Assembly: GCA_016235865.1 (NCBI GenBank)
Contig: JACRIK010000030.1
Coordinates: forward strand, 124,001-188,000
Source of the DNA: Planctomycetota bacterium
Lineage (GTDB): Bacteria > Planctomycetota > MHYJ01 > JACQXL01
Reading direction: 5' to 3'
Length of the DNA: 64,000 nucleotides
Shown: piece after piece, positions 16,921 through 26,360 of the stretch
Layout of the letters: each line of letters begins with the position of its first letter
How positions within the stretch are numbered: position 1 is the first letter of the stretch
The notes under the pieces: model-generated
The model's input: only the letters and a program-made list of their open reading frames with translations
What the model was told of the DNA's origin: nothing
Databases searched by the model: none
Made by a program: the position numbers and the translations under genes

Positions 16921-18048
16921 TTATTTTCCGCTGCCGGGAATCCGGGAGAGATTAAGGTAGATGTCATTCAGTATGGTATCAATAAGGCGGGCGTTAGCGG
17001 GCGAGGGATTAATTGAGAATTCCTTGGCACAGACAATGCTCATCAGGGCATTTAGCAGGTGTGATTCCGCCTTATCGGCTTTTCCGGTGATAATCATTTC
17101 TATGCTCAGATTCATTCGGTTACGCGCTTCAGCAAGATGAAATTCCGGGTCAAGGATAAAATAATTATTATTGGCTATTTCGCCCAGCAAATCAGCCATC
17201 GCCTGTTCCGGTGAGGAAACGGAAAATGAGGAGAGATTCGGGCCCGGAGAGATTTTTTCCATCTTTGTTATGACCTCATGGTAATGGCTGTTGATGCTCT
17301 GGAACTCCGGTATCTTTACCGAAGCGGTGGTATTACGCAGGGAGTAATATATGTGTTTCAGACGGCTCAGGGATAATGTATACAGAACTTCATTGGTTTT
17401 TTGAGCCGCTTCTTCGTCTTGGGAGGTTTTCTGATAACGGACTAAGGCCGACGCCCAGGCATCAAGATAAAATGTCTTGATAACCTCCTCGTATCCGTAA
17501 GAACTAATGGCCTTTATAAAATCCTGCATCGGGGTATAACTGGTTGGGGTAATGGTTTTATTCTGCAGGTCTAATGAGCTGGATAATTTATCTGCGACTA
17601 TCAAGTCCCGGTGGATGAGCAAAAACGGGTCTATGGTTTTGGCGTCTATGTTCTTGAGTTCTTTTTCCATGGATACAACCTCGTTAAATGCCGAATTGAG
17701 GAATCCGGCATTGTCGGACGTTGAGAGTAGTTTCGAGAAGGAGGCGTATTTTTCCTTTGTCCGGTCGCCGGAGTTCAGATAGATGTTCTTGGCATCAATG
17801 GAATAGAGGCGGTGGTAGATTGCGGCCTTGAGCATCCGGCTGGACAGGTTTTTATCAGCGCCGGTTTCAAGCCGGCCGAGCGATTGGCAATACCTGATTA
17901 AAGCGTCTTCCGGTTCCTGCTTTAGATAGGATCTGTTTGCCTTATAAAACGATTTTCTGGCCGCCTCATACGGAGTGGCGCAGGATGTCAGTACTATCAG
18001 CAGTGAGATGATGCCAGCAATCAGAAACTTGTTTTCTATTCTTTCCAT
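16921..18048 (-). CDS. Lipoprotein with helical repeats, unknown function
   Basis: 375 residues. The lipobox IVLTSC gives a lipidated Cys23. The mature part is mostly helical; the stretch YEAARKSFYKANRSYLKQEPEDALIRY resembles a TPR-like start, but the rest does not match clear TPRs. It overlaps the methyltransferase gene upstream by 13 bases, so the two are translated from one message. I do not recognise the family. A cell-envelope scaffold role is only a guess. Confidence 0.65.
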   Translation of the reverse strand: MERIENKFLIAGIISLLIVLTSCATPYEAARKSFYKANRSYLKQEPEDALIRYCQSLGRLETGADKNLSSRMLKAAIYHRLYSIDAKNIYLNSGDRTKEKYASFSKLLSTSDNAGFLNSAFNEVVSMEKELKNIDAKTIDPFLLIHRDLIVADKLSSSLDLQNKTITPTSYTPMQDFIKAISSYGYEEVIKTFYLDAWASALVRYQKTSQDEEAAQKTNEVLYTLSLSRLKHIYYSLRNTTASVKIPEFQSINSHYHEVITKMEKISPGPNLSSFSVSSPEQAMADLLGEIANNNYFILDPEFHLAEARNRMNLSIEMIITGKADKAESHLLNALMSIVCAKEFSINPSPANARLIDTILNDIYLNLSRIPGSGK

Positions 18049-18728
18049 CCGTCTTTTCCTAATAATTTAACAAAAACGCAGGAGCCGAAATTGTTCTTTT
18101 CGATGCTATTGTGGCGCTTTATTATCTGAATCAAGTCCTGTGAGAATTCATTACCCACCGGGCAGAGGAGGATGCCGTTATCAGGGGTCAATTGGTCAAT
18201 CAGTTTGTTTGGCAGCTGGGGAGAGCCGGCGCTGACAATGATGCGGTCATACGGCGCAAATTCATCCCAACCCAATGAGCCATCTCCGGTTTTGTAATGG
18301 ATGGAATGATAACCTAACTGTTCCAACCGCTTCCTGGCTGATTCGGTCAGTTCCGGCAGCCGGTCTACGGTATAGATGTTCCTGGACAATTCAGCCAGCA
18401 GGGCAGTTTGATAACCGGAACCGGTCCCGATTTCCAGGACCCTATGGCCGTTATGCAAATCCAGATGCTCCAGCATAAATGCCACCATATAGGGCTGAGA
18501 AATGGTCTGATTGCATCCGATGGGCAGGGGGTTATCCTCGTATGCCTGTTTGGATAGTTTTTCATCCACGAAGAGATGCCGTGGAATCTTCAAAAATGCG
18601 TGGATAACCCGTTCATCCTTGATGTCGCGGCTGGCTAATTGCGATTCCACCATTTGTTGACGTTGGTGTAGATAGTATGATTGGCTGGGGTCTGTCGAAT
18701 AAGATTTATTTGGCTGGTAATCCCTCAT
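18036..18728 (-). CDS. pcm: Protein-L-isoaspartate O-methyltransferase
   Basis: 230 residues. It repairs isoaspartyl residues in aged proteins using S-adenosylmethionine. Family motifs are intact: ERVIHAFLKIPRHLFV, the substrate-binding QTISQPYMVAFM, the SAM-binding VLEIGTGSGYQTALLA, then YDRIIVSAGSPQLP. The start at 18728 overlaps the FHA gene by 23 bases; a later ATG (18653) would remove part of the usual N-terminal helix. Overlaps on both sides place it in an operon with the FHA and lipoprotein genes. Confidence 0.92.
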   Translation of the reverse strand: MRDYQPNKSYSTDPSQSYYLHQRQQMVESQLASRDIKDERVIHAFLKIPRHLFVDEKLSKQAYEDNPLPIGCNQTISQPYMVAFMLEHLDLHNGHRVLEIGTGSGYQTALLAELSRNIYTVDRLPELTESARKRLEQLGYHSIHYKTGDGSLGWDEFAPYDRIIVSAGSPQLPNKLIDQLTPDNGILLCPVGNEFSQDLIQIIKRHNSIEKNNFGSCVFVKLLGKDGWKE

Positions 18729-19410
18729 TGAACTTAAAGGTCTGGGAGCCGATTTTGATAGAGTCGCCGTTTTTCAGGCGGTAATCGTCGACGTCCTGGT
18801 TATTGACCGTGCCTCTGGCGCTATTACCGAAATTGATAAACCTGAAGCCGATTTCATCCCTGATAATGGCGGCCTGGCGGTGCTGGACGAAAAAGCCGGA
18901 GATGGGGAACTCGCACTTGGGGCTCTTGCCGAAGAAAGTGGTGGTCTTCATTATGGCAAAGGTCAGGTTGCCTTTCTTCTTGTCCGTATAGCTCAAATGG
19001 GCCAGCAGGGCGGAACTACGTTCCTTCTGCCTGAGGTCCAGTTGTTTGCGGTCTATGGCGATGGTGGCGTCAATATCTATCTTCTGGGGGGCGGTATCTT
19101 TTGCCGTTTTTACCTGCTCAGATTCGGGCAGTTTGAAGAAGATGGAGAAATTCCAGATATTGATTTCATCCCCGCTATTGAGGTTGTATTGAGTGATTTT
19201 CTGGCCCTTGACATAGGTTCCGTTGCTGCTGCCCAGGTCAAACAGGGTATAAATATTATCGTGTTTTTCTATTCTGGCGTGGTGCCTGGAGATGCCGACG
19301 TTGTCGATGCGCACGTCGCAGGTCGGGTCGCGGCCGATGAGGATAATATCTTTATCCACATTAAAGGTGTTAACCGGGCGGCGTTCAAAGGTCAATGTTA
19401 ATTCTACCAT
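18706..19410 (-). CDS. Protein with two FHA domains
   Basis: 234 residues. FHA1 (about 15-100) has the hallmarks GRDPTCDVRI, ISRHHARIE and LGSSNGTYVKG, which bind phosphothreonine peptides. FHA2 (about 145-230) is degenerate: GKSPKCEFPI, VQHRQAAI and FGNSARGTVNN, with Gln-Ala replacing the usual SRxH pattern. The protein would read phosphorylation signals in the cytoplasm; no Ser/Thr kinase gene lies in the window. It starts 8 bases after the bL27 stop. Confidence 0.85.
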   Translation of the reverse strand: MVELTLTFERRPVNTFNVDKDIILIGRDPTCDVRIDNVGISRHHARIEKHDNIYTLFDLGSSNGTYVKGQKITQYNLNSGDEINIWNFSIFFKLPESEQVKTAKDTAPQKIDIDATIAIDRKQLDLRQKERSSALLAHLSYTDKKKGNLTFAIMKTTTFFGKSPKCEFPISGFFVQHRQAAIIRDEIGFRFINFGNSARGTVNNQDVDDYRLKNGDSIKIGSQTFKFNEGLPAK

Positions 19411-19418
19411 AATTATTA

Positions 19419-19664
19419 TTAATTCTGGGGCAGAATAGTAACCCGGTTGCCGCTGAGGTATTTCACAATACCGTTTTTCAGGGCGAAGAGGGTGTTATCG
19501 CGTCCGATGCCGACATTAAGCCCGGGTTTAAATGGTGTCCCGCACTGGCGCACCAGGATGGATCCTGAGGTGACCACCTCGCCGTCATAGCATTTAATGC
19601 CGCGTCGTTGGCTGTTGCTGTCCCGGCCGTTGCGGCTTGACCCGCCGCCTTTCTTATGAGCCAT
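19419..19664 (-). CDS. rpmA: Ribosomal protein bL27
   Basis: 81 residues, close to the usual 85. The N-terminus [20 protein letters not shown] and [20 protein letters not shown] are diagnostic. It binds near the peptidyl-transferase centre of the 50S subunit. AGGAG precedes the ATG. The usual partners rplU and obg are not adjacent; instead an FHA and a pcm gene follow. The extra Cys residues in IKCYDG and VRQCGT are noteworthy but do not disturb the fold signature. Confidence 0.96.
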   Translation of the reverse strand: MAHKKGGGSSRNGRDSNSQRRGIKCYDGEVVTSGSILVRQCGTPFKPGLNVGIGRDNTLFALKNGIVKYLSGNRVTILPQN

Positions 19665-19709
19665 AAAAACACTCCTGATTCAAATCCGTTGCAGTTAATT
19701 AATGATGTT

Positions 19710-19737
19710 AAGATAGATATATGATATGTTTTGTCAA
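19710..19737 (-). promoter_or_regulatory. Candidate promoter of rpmA
   Basis: On the minus strand: TTGACA, 16 bases, TATCTT. The transcript would begin about 40 bases before the bL27 start codon. Confidence 0.45.
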
Positions 19738-19793
19738 GTATTTTTGTTATTTTAGCTCTAATTAATTTTTTTCAATAAATATTTATAAAACCA

Positions 19794-19822
19794 TTGACAA
19801 ATCATGCCGATTAATATAATAT
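19794..19822 (+). promoter_or_regulatory. Candidate promoter of the TetR/efflux operon
   Basis: TTGACA at 19794-19799 is followed by an AT-rich run with overlapping -10 candidates: TAATAT after 17 bases, or TATAAT after 15. It is divergent from the rpmA promoter. Confidence 0.5.
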
Positions 19823-19829
19823 AATACAC

Positions 19830-19843
19830 GGACTAACGAGTCC
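19830..19843. promoter_or_regulatory. Possible TetR operator
   Basis: GGACT-AACG-AGTCC is a perfect 5-base inverted repeat directly downstream of the -10 region and upstream of the TetR gene. Its position suits autorepression; the assignment is inference. Confidence 0.35.
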
Positions 19844-19885
19844 GTCCAATTAGAGATTGGGATCGAGGCAGGGAAGGGGAGATGT

Positions 19886-20485
19886 ATGAAACGGAAAGAG
19901 CTGATAAAGGAAATTAAACTGCGGCGTCGGAGAGATATTATCGCGGCCGCCACTGATGTCTTCGCCAAGAACGGCTATCATTTGGCCGATGTTGAAGTAA
20001 TGGCCGACAAGTTAGGGGTGGGTAAGGGCACCATTTACCGCTATTTTCCTTCCAAGGAAAAACTCTTTACCGCCGTGATGGAACAGATGATGCACCAGTT
20101 GGCTGATGAGATAGCCGCCAATGCAGAAGGAATAACCAATCCGGTCGAGCGCCTCAAGACCGTTATCCGGAGCCATATGAGTTTTTTCAGCCGTAATTTT
20201 AACCTTATGGAAATATTCATCCACTACCGCAGCGCCTATAAGGAGCATTCCAAATCTATTTATATGAAATATTACGGCCGGGGGTTGAAAAGGGTGGAGG
20301 CGCTTATCCAGAAATGCATTGACCAGAAATTGATGAAGAATATCCCGGCCCGGGCGGTAACGAACCTTCTGATAGACGTTTTCTACGGAATTCTCTTTAC
20401 TACTTTCCTGGGTGGAAACAAGCAAACCTTCGTGGAGAAGGGTAAATATTTAGAAGAGGTGTTTATTAACAACTTATTAATATGA
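19886..20485 (+). CDS. TetR/AcrR family transcriptional regulator
   Basis: 199 residues. The N-terminal helix-turn-helix is typical (RDIIAAATDVFAKNGYHLAD, then KLGVGKGTIYRYFPSKEKLF). The C-terminal ligand-binding half is variable, as usual. It overlaps the TolC gene by 4 bases and heads the efflux operon, so it most likely represses that operon until a toxic ligand binds. GAAGGGGAG precedes the ATG. Confidence 0.9.
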   Translation: MKRKELIKEIKLRRRRDIIAAATDVFAKNGYHLADVEVMADKLGVGKGTIYRYFPSKEKLFTAVMEQMMHQLADEIAANAEGITNPVERLKTVIRSHMSFFSRNFNLMEIFIHYRSAYKEHSKSIYMKYYGRGLKRVEALIQKCIDQKLMKNIPARAVTNLLIDVFYGILFTTFLGGNKQTFVEKGKYLEEVFINNLLI

Positions 20486-21837
20486 TAAAGAAGACGATTG
20501 TTTTGATGCTGTGGGTTTTGGTGTTAATACCGGTGATGATATCGGCCGAGGGGCAGGGAAATAACCTGTCGATGCCTCAATTTGATGCGGGTCTTTCTCT
20601 GGAACAGAGTATCGAAATAGCCCTGGCCAATAACCGCCAGATGCTGATTGCCCAGGAGGGCATGAATTATGCGGATGCACGTTTAAGCGAGGCCAGCGCC
20701 CGCAAGTATCCGACCCTTTCATCCACCGCTTCTTATACCCGGCTGGATGAGGTGGCCACTGTGTCAATAGGACCGGGCGTTTCCGGCACGATGGGCGATG
20801 TGAATAATGCCAAAGGCGAACTGTCCATCAAGCAGCCCATCTACAGCGGCGGACGCATCAGCGCCGGCGTTGAGTCCGCACTGCTGGGCAAGACCGTCCA
20901 GTCAAACCAGAAAGATGATATCACCACGCGGGTGATATTTTTGGTAAAAAAGGTATATTATGACGTTCTTCTTAACGAAGCCATCGTTGAGGTAAACCGG
21001 AAGAGTGAATCTGTCAGCAGGGCTCATCTCGAGAATATCAGGAAACTCTTTGAACAGGGGCAGAGCTCCAGATACGAATTATTGAGGGCGCAGGTCCAAT
21101 TGACCAATATCCAGGCCATGCGGATTCAGAGCGAAACCAATATTCAGAACGTCAAGTTGGTTTTCATGAATACAATCGGGCTGCCTCTGGAAAAATCAGA
21201 GGCGTTAAAACTCACCGGCAAGCTTAATCTACCGGCAGGCGGCGATGGCGTCAGGGATGTCCTGGAACATTCTGCCAAGCTGGAAGAGGCATTTCATAAC
21301 CGGGCTGACCTGAAGATTGCCCAGTTAAAGATTGATATGCAGAAGCAGTCGATTGTTCTGGCCGAATCCGAAGGCAAGCCGGCATTTAACCTGATAGGTA
21401 ATTTCGGCTACGAGTACCCGTCACGAAAGAAGTTTCTTACGCAGGCCTGGGGCGATTACTGGAGTGTCGTGACTGCGGCATCCATCCCGGTATTTGAATG
21501 GGGCCGGATAAAGGCGCGCATCCGCCAGGAAGAATCGTTGCTCAAGCAGGCGGAAATCGCCGAGATGGATATCCGGGAAAGGATTAAACTGGAAGTCCGG
21601 CAATCCGTGTCTTCAGTCAAGGATTCCGTGGTTCTCATTGAAACGCAAACTGAGAATATTAAACAGGCCGAAGAAGGCCTGCGTCTGGCCGAGATTGGTT
21701 ATAAGAACGGGGTAAACACACAGCTTGAGGTGTTGGATACCCAGATGGCGCTGGACACGGCTTCGAAGAATTACGTCCAGTCGCTTTACCAGTATAACCT
21801 GGCCAAGGCCAATCTGGATTTAGTAACCGGGAAATAA
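20482..21837 (+). CDS. TolC-family outer membrane efflux protein
   Basis: 451 residues. Residues 1-23 are a signal peptide. Two copies of the outer-membrane-efflux repeat are visible: LEQSIEIALANNRQMLIAQE with a following helical region, and a second half from about residue 245. Long coiled helices, YSGGRISAGVESALLGKTVQ and GVNTQLEVLDTQMALDTAS are family hallmarks. The trimer forms the outer-membrane exit duct for the pump encoded by the next two genes. Its presence indicates a diderm envelope. Confidence 0.92.
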   Translation: MIKKTIVLMLWVLVLIPVMISAEGQGNNLSMPQFDAGLSLEQSIEIALANNRQMLIAQEGMNYADARLSEASARKYPTLSSTASYTRLDEVATVSIGPGVSGTMGDVNNAKGELSIKQPIYSGGRISAGVESALLGKTVQSNQKDDITTRVIFLVKKVYYDVLLNEAIVEVNRKSESVSRAHLENIRKLFEQGQSSRYELLRAQVQLTNIQAMRIQSETNIQNVKLVFMNTIGLPLEKSEALKLTGKLNLPAGGDGVRDVLEHSAKLEEAFHNRADLKIAQLKIDMQKQSIVLAESEGKPAFNLIGNFGYEYPSRKKFLTQAWGDYWSVVTAASIPVFEWGRIKARIRQEESLLKQAEIAEMDIRERIKLEVRQSVSSVKDSVVLIETQTENIKQAEEGLRLAEIGYKNGVNTQLEVLDTQMALDTASKNYVQSLYQYNLAKANLDLVTGK

Positions 21838-21856
21838 GAAACAAGGAGTTTATTAT

Positions 21857-23017
21857 ATGAAGAAAGCAATTATCTGGTTGTTGGTTATTATTATAGTAGG
21901 CGGCGGCGGGTGGTTGGTTTATACGCGGTATGGTGAAATGAAAATCCGAAAGGCAAAGGTTGATAAAGGCGATAAAATCGTCTCGGTATCGGTTAAGCAA
22001 ATAGCCAAGACAGATCTGATGGAGACGATGTCATTCTTCGGGACCATTAAGGCCATCAATCAGGTGGATGTATACACCAAGATAAGCGGTCGGGTGGAGG
22101 AGTTAAATATCAAGAACGGTGATGAAGTGAAATCATGGGATATCCTGGCTGTGCTGGAGCATTCGGCCATAACGGCGCAGACCGAGCAGGCCACGGCTTC
22201 CCTGGAGGCGGCCGGCGCCCAGCTGAAGCAACTTCAGATAAATCTGGCCAACCTCAAGAAAGAACTGGACCGGATCACGGAACTGAGCAAAGAAGGCGCG
22301 GTTTCCGAATCCAGGAAAGACCAGATAGAAACCCAGTATAATGCCTTGCTGGCCCAGAAGGAAGCCGTTGAGGCGCAGGTAAAGCAGCTGGATGCGGTCC
22401 TGCAACAGGCGAAAATCAACCTGGCCGAGGCGAATATCCGCGCATCCATCAGCGGGATTGTGGCGCAGAAATACATCGATCTGGGCGATATGGTCACGCC
22501 CCAGAAGCCGATTTTTACTATCATTCAGGTGGATACGGTCAAGATAACCGCATCAATTCCGGAAACGATATTAGCGCGTGTCAAGGCCGGGCTGACCCAT
22601 GCGACGGTTATTGCCGATGCCTATCCTGATATGACCTTTGACGGACTGGTTACTTATGTGGCCCCGTCCGTTGACCAGCGCAGCCGGACGCTGGAAATAG
22701 AGATAGAGTTAAATAATAGCGATAGGATACTGAAGTCCGGGATGTTCTGCCGGATAGAGTTGATACTGGACAACAAAAAAGGCGTCATAGCGATTCCCAA
22801 GGATTTACTGGTCTATGATATGGTAGGAAACAGCAAGGAATATGCGGTCTATACCATTCAGGACGGCCTGGCCAAAAAGGTCAAGGTTAATCCGGGTATT
22901 TATTCCCGCGGCCTAGTCGAGATAAAAGAAGGGCTGGCGGACGGCGATACCATAATTACCTCCGTCGGGCCTCATATATTCGATGGTTGTAAAGTCAGTG
23001 CAGTCAAAACGGAATAG
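21857..23017 (+). CDS. RND efflux periplasmic adaptor (HlyD/MFP family)
   Basis: 386 residues. One N-terminal membrane anchor (5-25) precedes the split biotinyl-lipoyl domain (INQVDVYTKISGRVEELNIK, then IRASISGIVAQKYIDLGDMV). A long coiled-coil hairpin fills residues about 105-195. A beta-barrel domain follows (VDTVKITASIPETILARVKA). It bridges the RND pump and the TolC duct. AAGGAG precedes the ATG and the gene lies 19 bases after tolC. Confidence 0.93.
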   Translation: MKKAIIWLLVIIIVGGGGWLVYTRYGEMKIRKAKVDKGDKIVSVSVKQIAKTDLMETMSFFGTIKAINQVDVYTKISGRVEELNIKNGDEVKSWDILAVLEHSAITAQTEQATASLEAAGAQLKQLQINLANLKKELDRITELSKEGAVSESRKDQIETQYNALLAQKEAVEAQVKQLDAVLQQAKINLAEANIRASISGIVAQKYIDLGDMVTPQKPIFTIIQVDTVKITASIPETILARVKAGLTHATVIADAYPDMTFDGLVTYVAPSVDQRSRTLEIEIELNNSDRILKSGMFCRIELILDNKKGVIAIPKDLLVYDMVGNSKEYAVYTIQDGLAKKVKVNPGIYSRGLVEIKEGLADGDTIITSVGPHIFDGCKVSAVKTE

Positions 23018-23025
23018 GAGTAAAT

Positions 23026-26000
23026 ATGTTTTTACCGCATTTTGGAGTTAAACAGCCGGTAACCAACCTGATGATATTTCTGGCCATCATCATTATGGGC
23101 GTGATGGCGATTCTTTTCCTGCCCATCGATTTGATGCCAGAGATGGAGATACCGGCCATCACGGTCATCACCACATATCGCGGCGCATCAGCCGAGGATG
23201 TGGAAACCGCCATAACCAAGAATATAGAAAACGACCTTTCCATTGTCAGCAACGTCACGGAACTTGTTTCCTATTCCCGCGAGGGCGTATCCAATGTGAT
23301 TTGCCGGTTCAACTGGGGCACAAACCTGGACGAGGCGGCGAATGAAATCCGGGAACGGCTCGGTTTCACCGAGATGCGCCTGCCGGACGATGCGGAAAAG
23401 CCCATCATCATCAAATTCAGCACCACCGCCATCCCCATCCTGGGTTATGGCATTACGGCCAAAGAGAATCTGGGCAAGCTTTATGAAACCCTAGATAAAG
23501 GTCTGGCTACGCCCTTGAAGCAGATAGAGGGGGTCGGCGCGGTCCAGTTAATCGGCGGGCTTCAGCGCCAGATTAATATAGAAATAGACAAGGGCAAGTT
23601 AGCCGCCTACGGTGTCTCCATCAATGAGGTGGAATCGGCCATCCGGACCCATAATATCTCGCAGCCGGCCGGCAGCATCAAGGTCGGGCCCAACGAATAT
23701 ATGCTCCAGACGCCCGGCGAATATGAAGATGTCCGTGAGATCGGCGAGACCATTATCAAGGTCTCCGGTAACGGTTCAGCCGTCCGGCTCAAGGATATCG
23801 CGGTTATCAACGATGATTTCAAGGACCCGCCCGGCATGGTCTATGTCAATGGCAACCCGGGGATGATGGCCATGATTCAGAAACAATCCGGCGCCAACAG
23901 CAACGAGGTCTGCCGCAAGATCCAGGATAAAATAGAAATTATCAAGAAAAATCTGCCGTCTGATATAAAAATTATTGAGATGTTCAACACCGGGGATATG
24001 ATTAATCTGACCATCAAGAATCTCCGCGATACCATATTCTGGGGCGGGGTGTTTGTTATTATCGTGACCCTGCTGTTTCTGGGCGAATTGAGATCCAGTT
24101 TGATTATTACCCTGACCATCCCGTTTTCGCTCATCAGTTCGTTTATCTTTCTCTATATCTGGGGCCGGACCATCAATATGATATCGCTGGCCAGCATCTC
24201 CATTGCCATCGGTATGGTAGTGGACAATGCGATTGTGGTCATGGAGAATATCTTCACCCACCGGGCGCGCGGAGCTGACCCGTTCAAGGCCGCCATTACC
24301 GGCGCTTCAGAGGTCGGCCTGGCCATCAGCGCCTCGTCGCTCACCACTATCGTGGTTTTTGTCCCGCTCATCTTCCTCAAGGGCATCACCGGCATTATGT
24401 TCAAGGAACTGGGCGTAATGGTCATTGTTACCATTACGGCGTCATTACTGACCGCCCTGACCTTCACGCCGATGTTGGCTTCAAGATTCTTAAGTCCGAA
24501 GTCGTCCTTTGAAAAGCATGGCTGGTTTAAGTATATCGAAGACATGTACGGCTTGGTGCTTGACTGGGCGCTGGCTAATAAAATTAAAACCATTGTTATT
24601 TCCGTCTTGGTTCTGGCGGGTTCGATTGCTCTTATCCCGTTGCTGGGCACTGAATTTTTCCCGGAAGAAGATACCGGCGATATCCGGGTGACCGTGGAAC
24701 TGCCGCCCGGCAAACGGATGGAGGAGTCGCTTAAAATGGGGACGGAACTGGAAAAAATCTGCCGCGCGGCCTGCGGAAAAGATATGAAGGACTTTTATAT
24801 CAGGACTGGCTCGGTCGGCCTGGGCGGTTCCATGATGGGCATGAAGGAAGGCACCAATGTGGTCATGGTCGGGCTCAAATTAGTCAAGGTGGGGCAGCGG
24901 AGCCGCTCCGACAAGCAGGTCGCCGAGATTATCAGGAAAAAGGTCGAGGTCCTGCCCGGCATTGTCAAGATGGATGTCAAGACCGGCGACCCGATGGCCC
25001 AGATGATGAGCAGTTCAGGTAAACCGATTTCTGTGGAGATTTACGGCAATAATATGGATGAGACCGATAAGATTGCCTCCCAGGTCAAGGCCATTATGAA
25101 AGAGACGCCCGGCGCCAAGGACCCGGCTGTCAGCCGCGAGATTGCCAAACCGGAATGGAAGGTGATGGTTGCCCCCGACAAGGCGGCTAATCTGGGCCTG
25201 ACCAAGAACGCCGTGGCCCAGACCGTCCGGACGTATTTCTACGGTAAGAATGTTTCCAAGTACCGCGAGAAGGGCGAGGAGTATGACATCTTCATCCGCC
25301 TGCGTCCTGAAGACCGGCGGTTTGCCGAAAATGTGCTTGATACTTCCATTGCCTCTCCATCTATGGGGCAGAATGTCCTGCTGTCCAATGTCGCCAAAAT
25401 TTATGAGGATATGGGGCCGATAGAAATTGAACGCAAGAATCAGACCCGGGTGGTCCGGGTCGAGGCAAATCTCCACGAGCGGCCTTTGGGCGACGTAGCT
25501 GACGACATCGAAAAAGAGGTGGCCAAGATATCGATGCCCGAAGGCGTCAACCTCAAAATCGCCGGCCTGCGCACCGAGCAGAAAAAGTCGTTCCGGGACC
25601 TGGGACTATTGCTGATGCTCAGTATCTTCCTGGTCTATGCCGTCATGGCCAGCCAGTTTGAATCGTTGGTAGACCCGTTTATCATCATTTTCAGCGTGCC
25701 GTTCGGTTTTAGCGGCGTGTTTCTTTCCCTTTTCCTGAGAGGATATCCCATCAGCATGGTTTCGCTTCTGGGCTTGGTCCTCTTGGTCGGTGTGGTGGTC
25801 AATAACGCCATTGTGCTGGTTGATTATATCAACTTATTAAGGCGTCCGGTGGCGGACGGTGGTTACGGAGTCGGTCTGCTCGAAGCCATCAGGCAATCCG
25901 GAGTCAGGCGTCTGCGTCCCATTATGATGACCACGCTGACCACGGTCTTCGGCCTGCTGCCTATGGCCCTGCAGGCCGGAGAGGGCAGCGCTTCCTGGCG

Positions 26001-26112
26001 GCCGCTGGGCACCACCATCCTGGGCGGGTTGCTGTTCTCGACCGCAGTAACGCTGGTGATTGTTCCGGTGCTCTATTATTTCTTCAATCGGGAGCGCAAA
26101 CCGGCAGTTTAG
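23026..26112 (+). CDS. RND efflux inner-membrane transporter (AcrB/HAE1 family)
   Basis: 1028 residues, the standard length. Twelve membrane helices and two large periplasmic loops are evident. The first helix block (LMIFLAIIIMGVMAILFLPI), the proton-relay helix IAIGMVVDNAIVVMENI with its Asp, and the repeat GVVVNNAIVLVDYIN in the second half mark the two symmetric parts; the second half lacks the paired acidic residues, as in AcrB. It exports drugs or other amphiphiles using the proton gradient. It starts 8 bases after the adaptor gene and ends the operon. Confidence 0.95.
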   Translation: MFLPHFGVKQPVTNLMIFLAIIIMGVMAILFLPIDLMPEMEIPAITVITTYRGASAEDVETAITKNIENDLSIVSNVTELVSYSREGVSNVICRFNWGTNLDEAANEIRERLGFTEMRLPDDAEKPIIIKFSTTAIPILGYGITAKENLGKLYETLDKGLATPLKQIEGVGAVQLIGGLQRQINIEIDKGKLAAYGVSINEVESAIRTHNISQPAGSIKVGPNEYMLQTPGEYEDVREIGETIIKVSGNGSAVRLKDIAVINDDFKDPPGMVYVNGNPGMMAMIQKQSGANSNEVCRKIQDKIEIIKKNLPSDIKIIEMFNTGDMINLTIKNLRDTIFWGGVFVIIVTLLFLGELRSSLIITLTIPFSLISSFIFLYIWGRTINMISLASISIAIGMVVDNAIVVMENIFTHRARGADPFKAAITGASEVGLAISASSLTTIVVFVPLIFLKGITGIMFKELGVMVIVTITASLLTALTFTPMLASRFLSPKSSFEKHGWFKYIEDMYGLVLDWALANKIKTIVISVLVLAGSIALIPLLGTEFFPEEDTGDIRVTVELPPGKRMEESLKMGTELEKICRAACGKDMKDFYIRTGSVGLGGSMMGMKEGTNVVMVGLKLVKVGQRSRSDKQVAEIIRKKVEVLPGIVKMDVKTGDPMAQMMSSSGKPISVEIYGNNMDETDKIASQVKAIMKETPGAKDPAVSREIAKPEWKVMVAPDKAANLGLTKNAVAQTVRTYFYGKNVSKYREKGEEYDIFIRLRPEDRRFAENVLDTSIASPSMGQNVLLSNVAKIYEDMGPIEIERKNQTRVVRVEANLHERPLGDVADDIEKEVAKISMPEGVNLKIAGLRTEQKKSFRDLGLLLMLSIFLVYAVMASQFESLVDPFIIIFSVPFGFSGVFLSLFLRGYPISMVSLLGLVLLVGVVVNNAIVLVDYINLLRRPVADGGYGVGLLEAIRQSGVRRLRPIMMTTLTTVFGLLPMALQAGEGSASWRPLGTTILGGLLFSTAVTLVIVPVLYYFFNRERKPAV

Positions 26113-26119
26113 GCGGGCG

Positions 26120-26249
26120 TTGACCCCGTTAGAGGTAGTGGCGCTATAGCGCCACGTGAAACGGGAATGCCAACCTCTATGTTGCCTAAAGATAATGATA
26201 AAAAACTGACTTGGGATGGAATAAGTTTTACCTCTAAACGGGGTTGACA
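26120..26249. repeat. CCCCG-arm palindromic element A
   Basis: TTGACCCCGTTAGAGGTA at 26120-26137 is mirrored at 26229-26248 by TACCTCTAAACGGGGTTGAC. Inside is a small perfect hairpin, GGCGCTATAGCGCC. It fills the gap between the efflux operon and the zinc-ribbon gene. Confidence 0.75.
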
Positions 26250-26274
26250 TTATTAGAAATATTTATAATATTTC

Positions 26275-26303
26275 TTGACATTGGCGTACGGATATTATAG
26301 TAT
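26275..26303 (+). promoter_or_regulatory. Candidate promoter of the zinc-ribbon gene
   Basis: TTGACA (26275-26280), 17 bases, TAGTAT (26298-26303), about 57 bases before the ATG. Confidence 0.5.
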
Positions 26304-26360
26304 GCATTATTAAAGGTTCTTGGACCCTGAGACCAAGGATTCGAAAGGAGAAAAGGAAAC

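Noticed and set aside
26118-26260. Riboswitch upstream of the zinc-ribbon gene
   Set aside because: The structure is explained by the CCCCG-arm element seen at five other places, and the promoter lies downstream of it.
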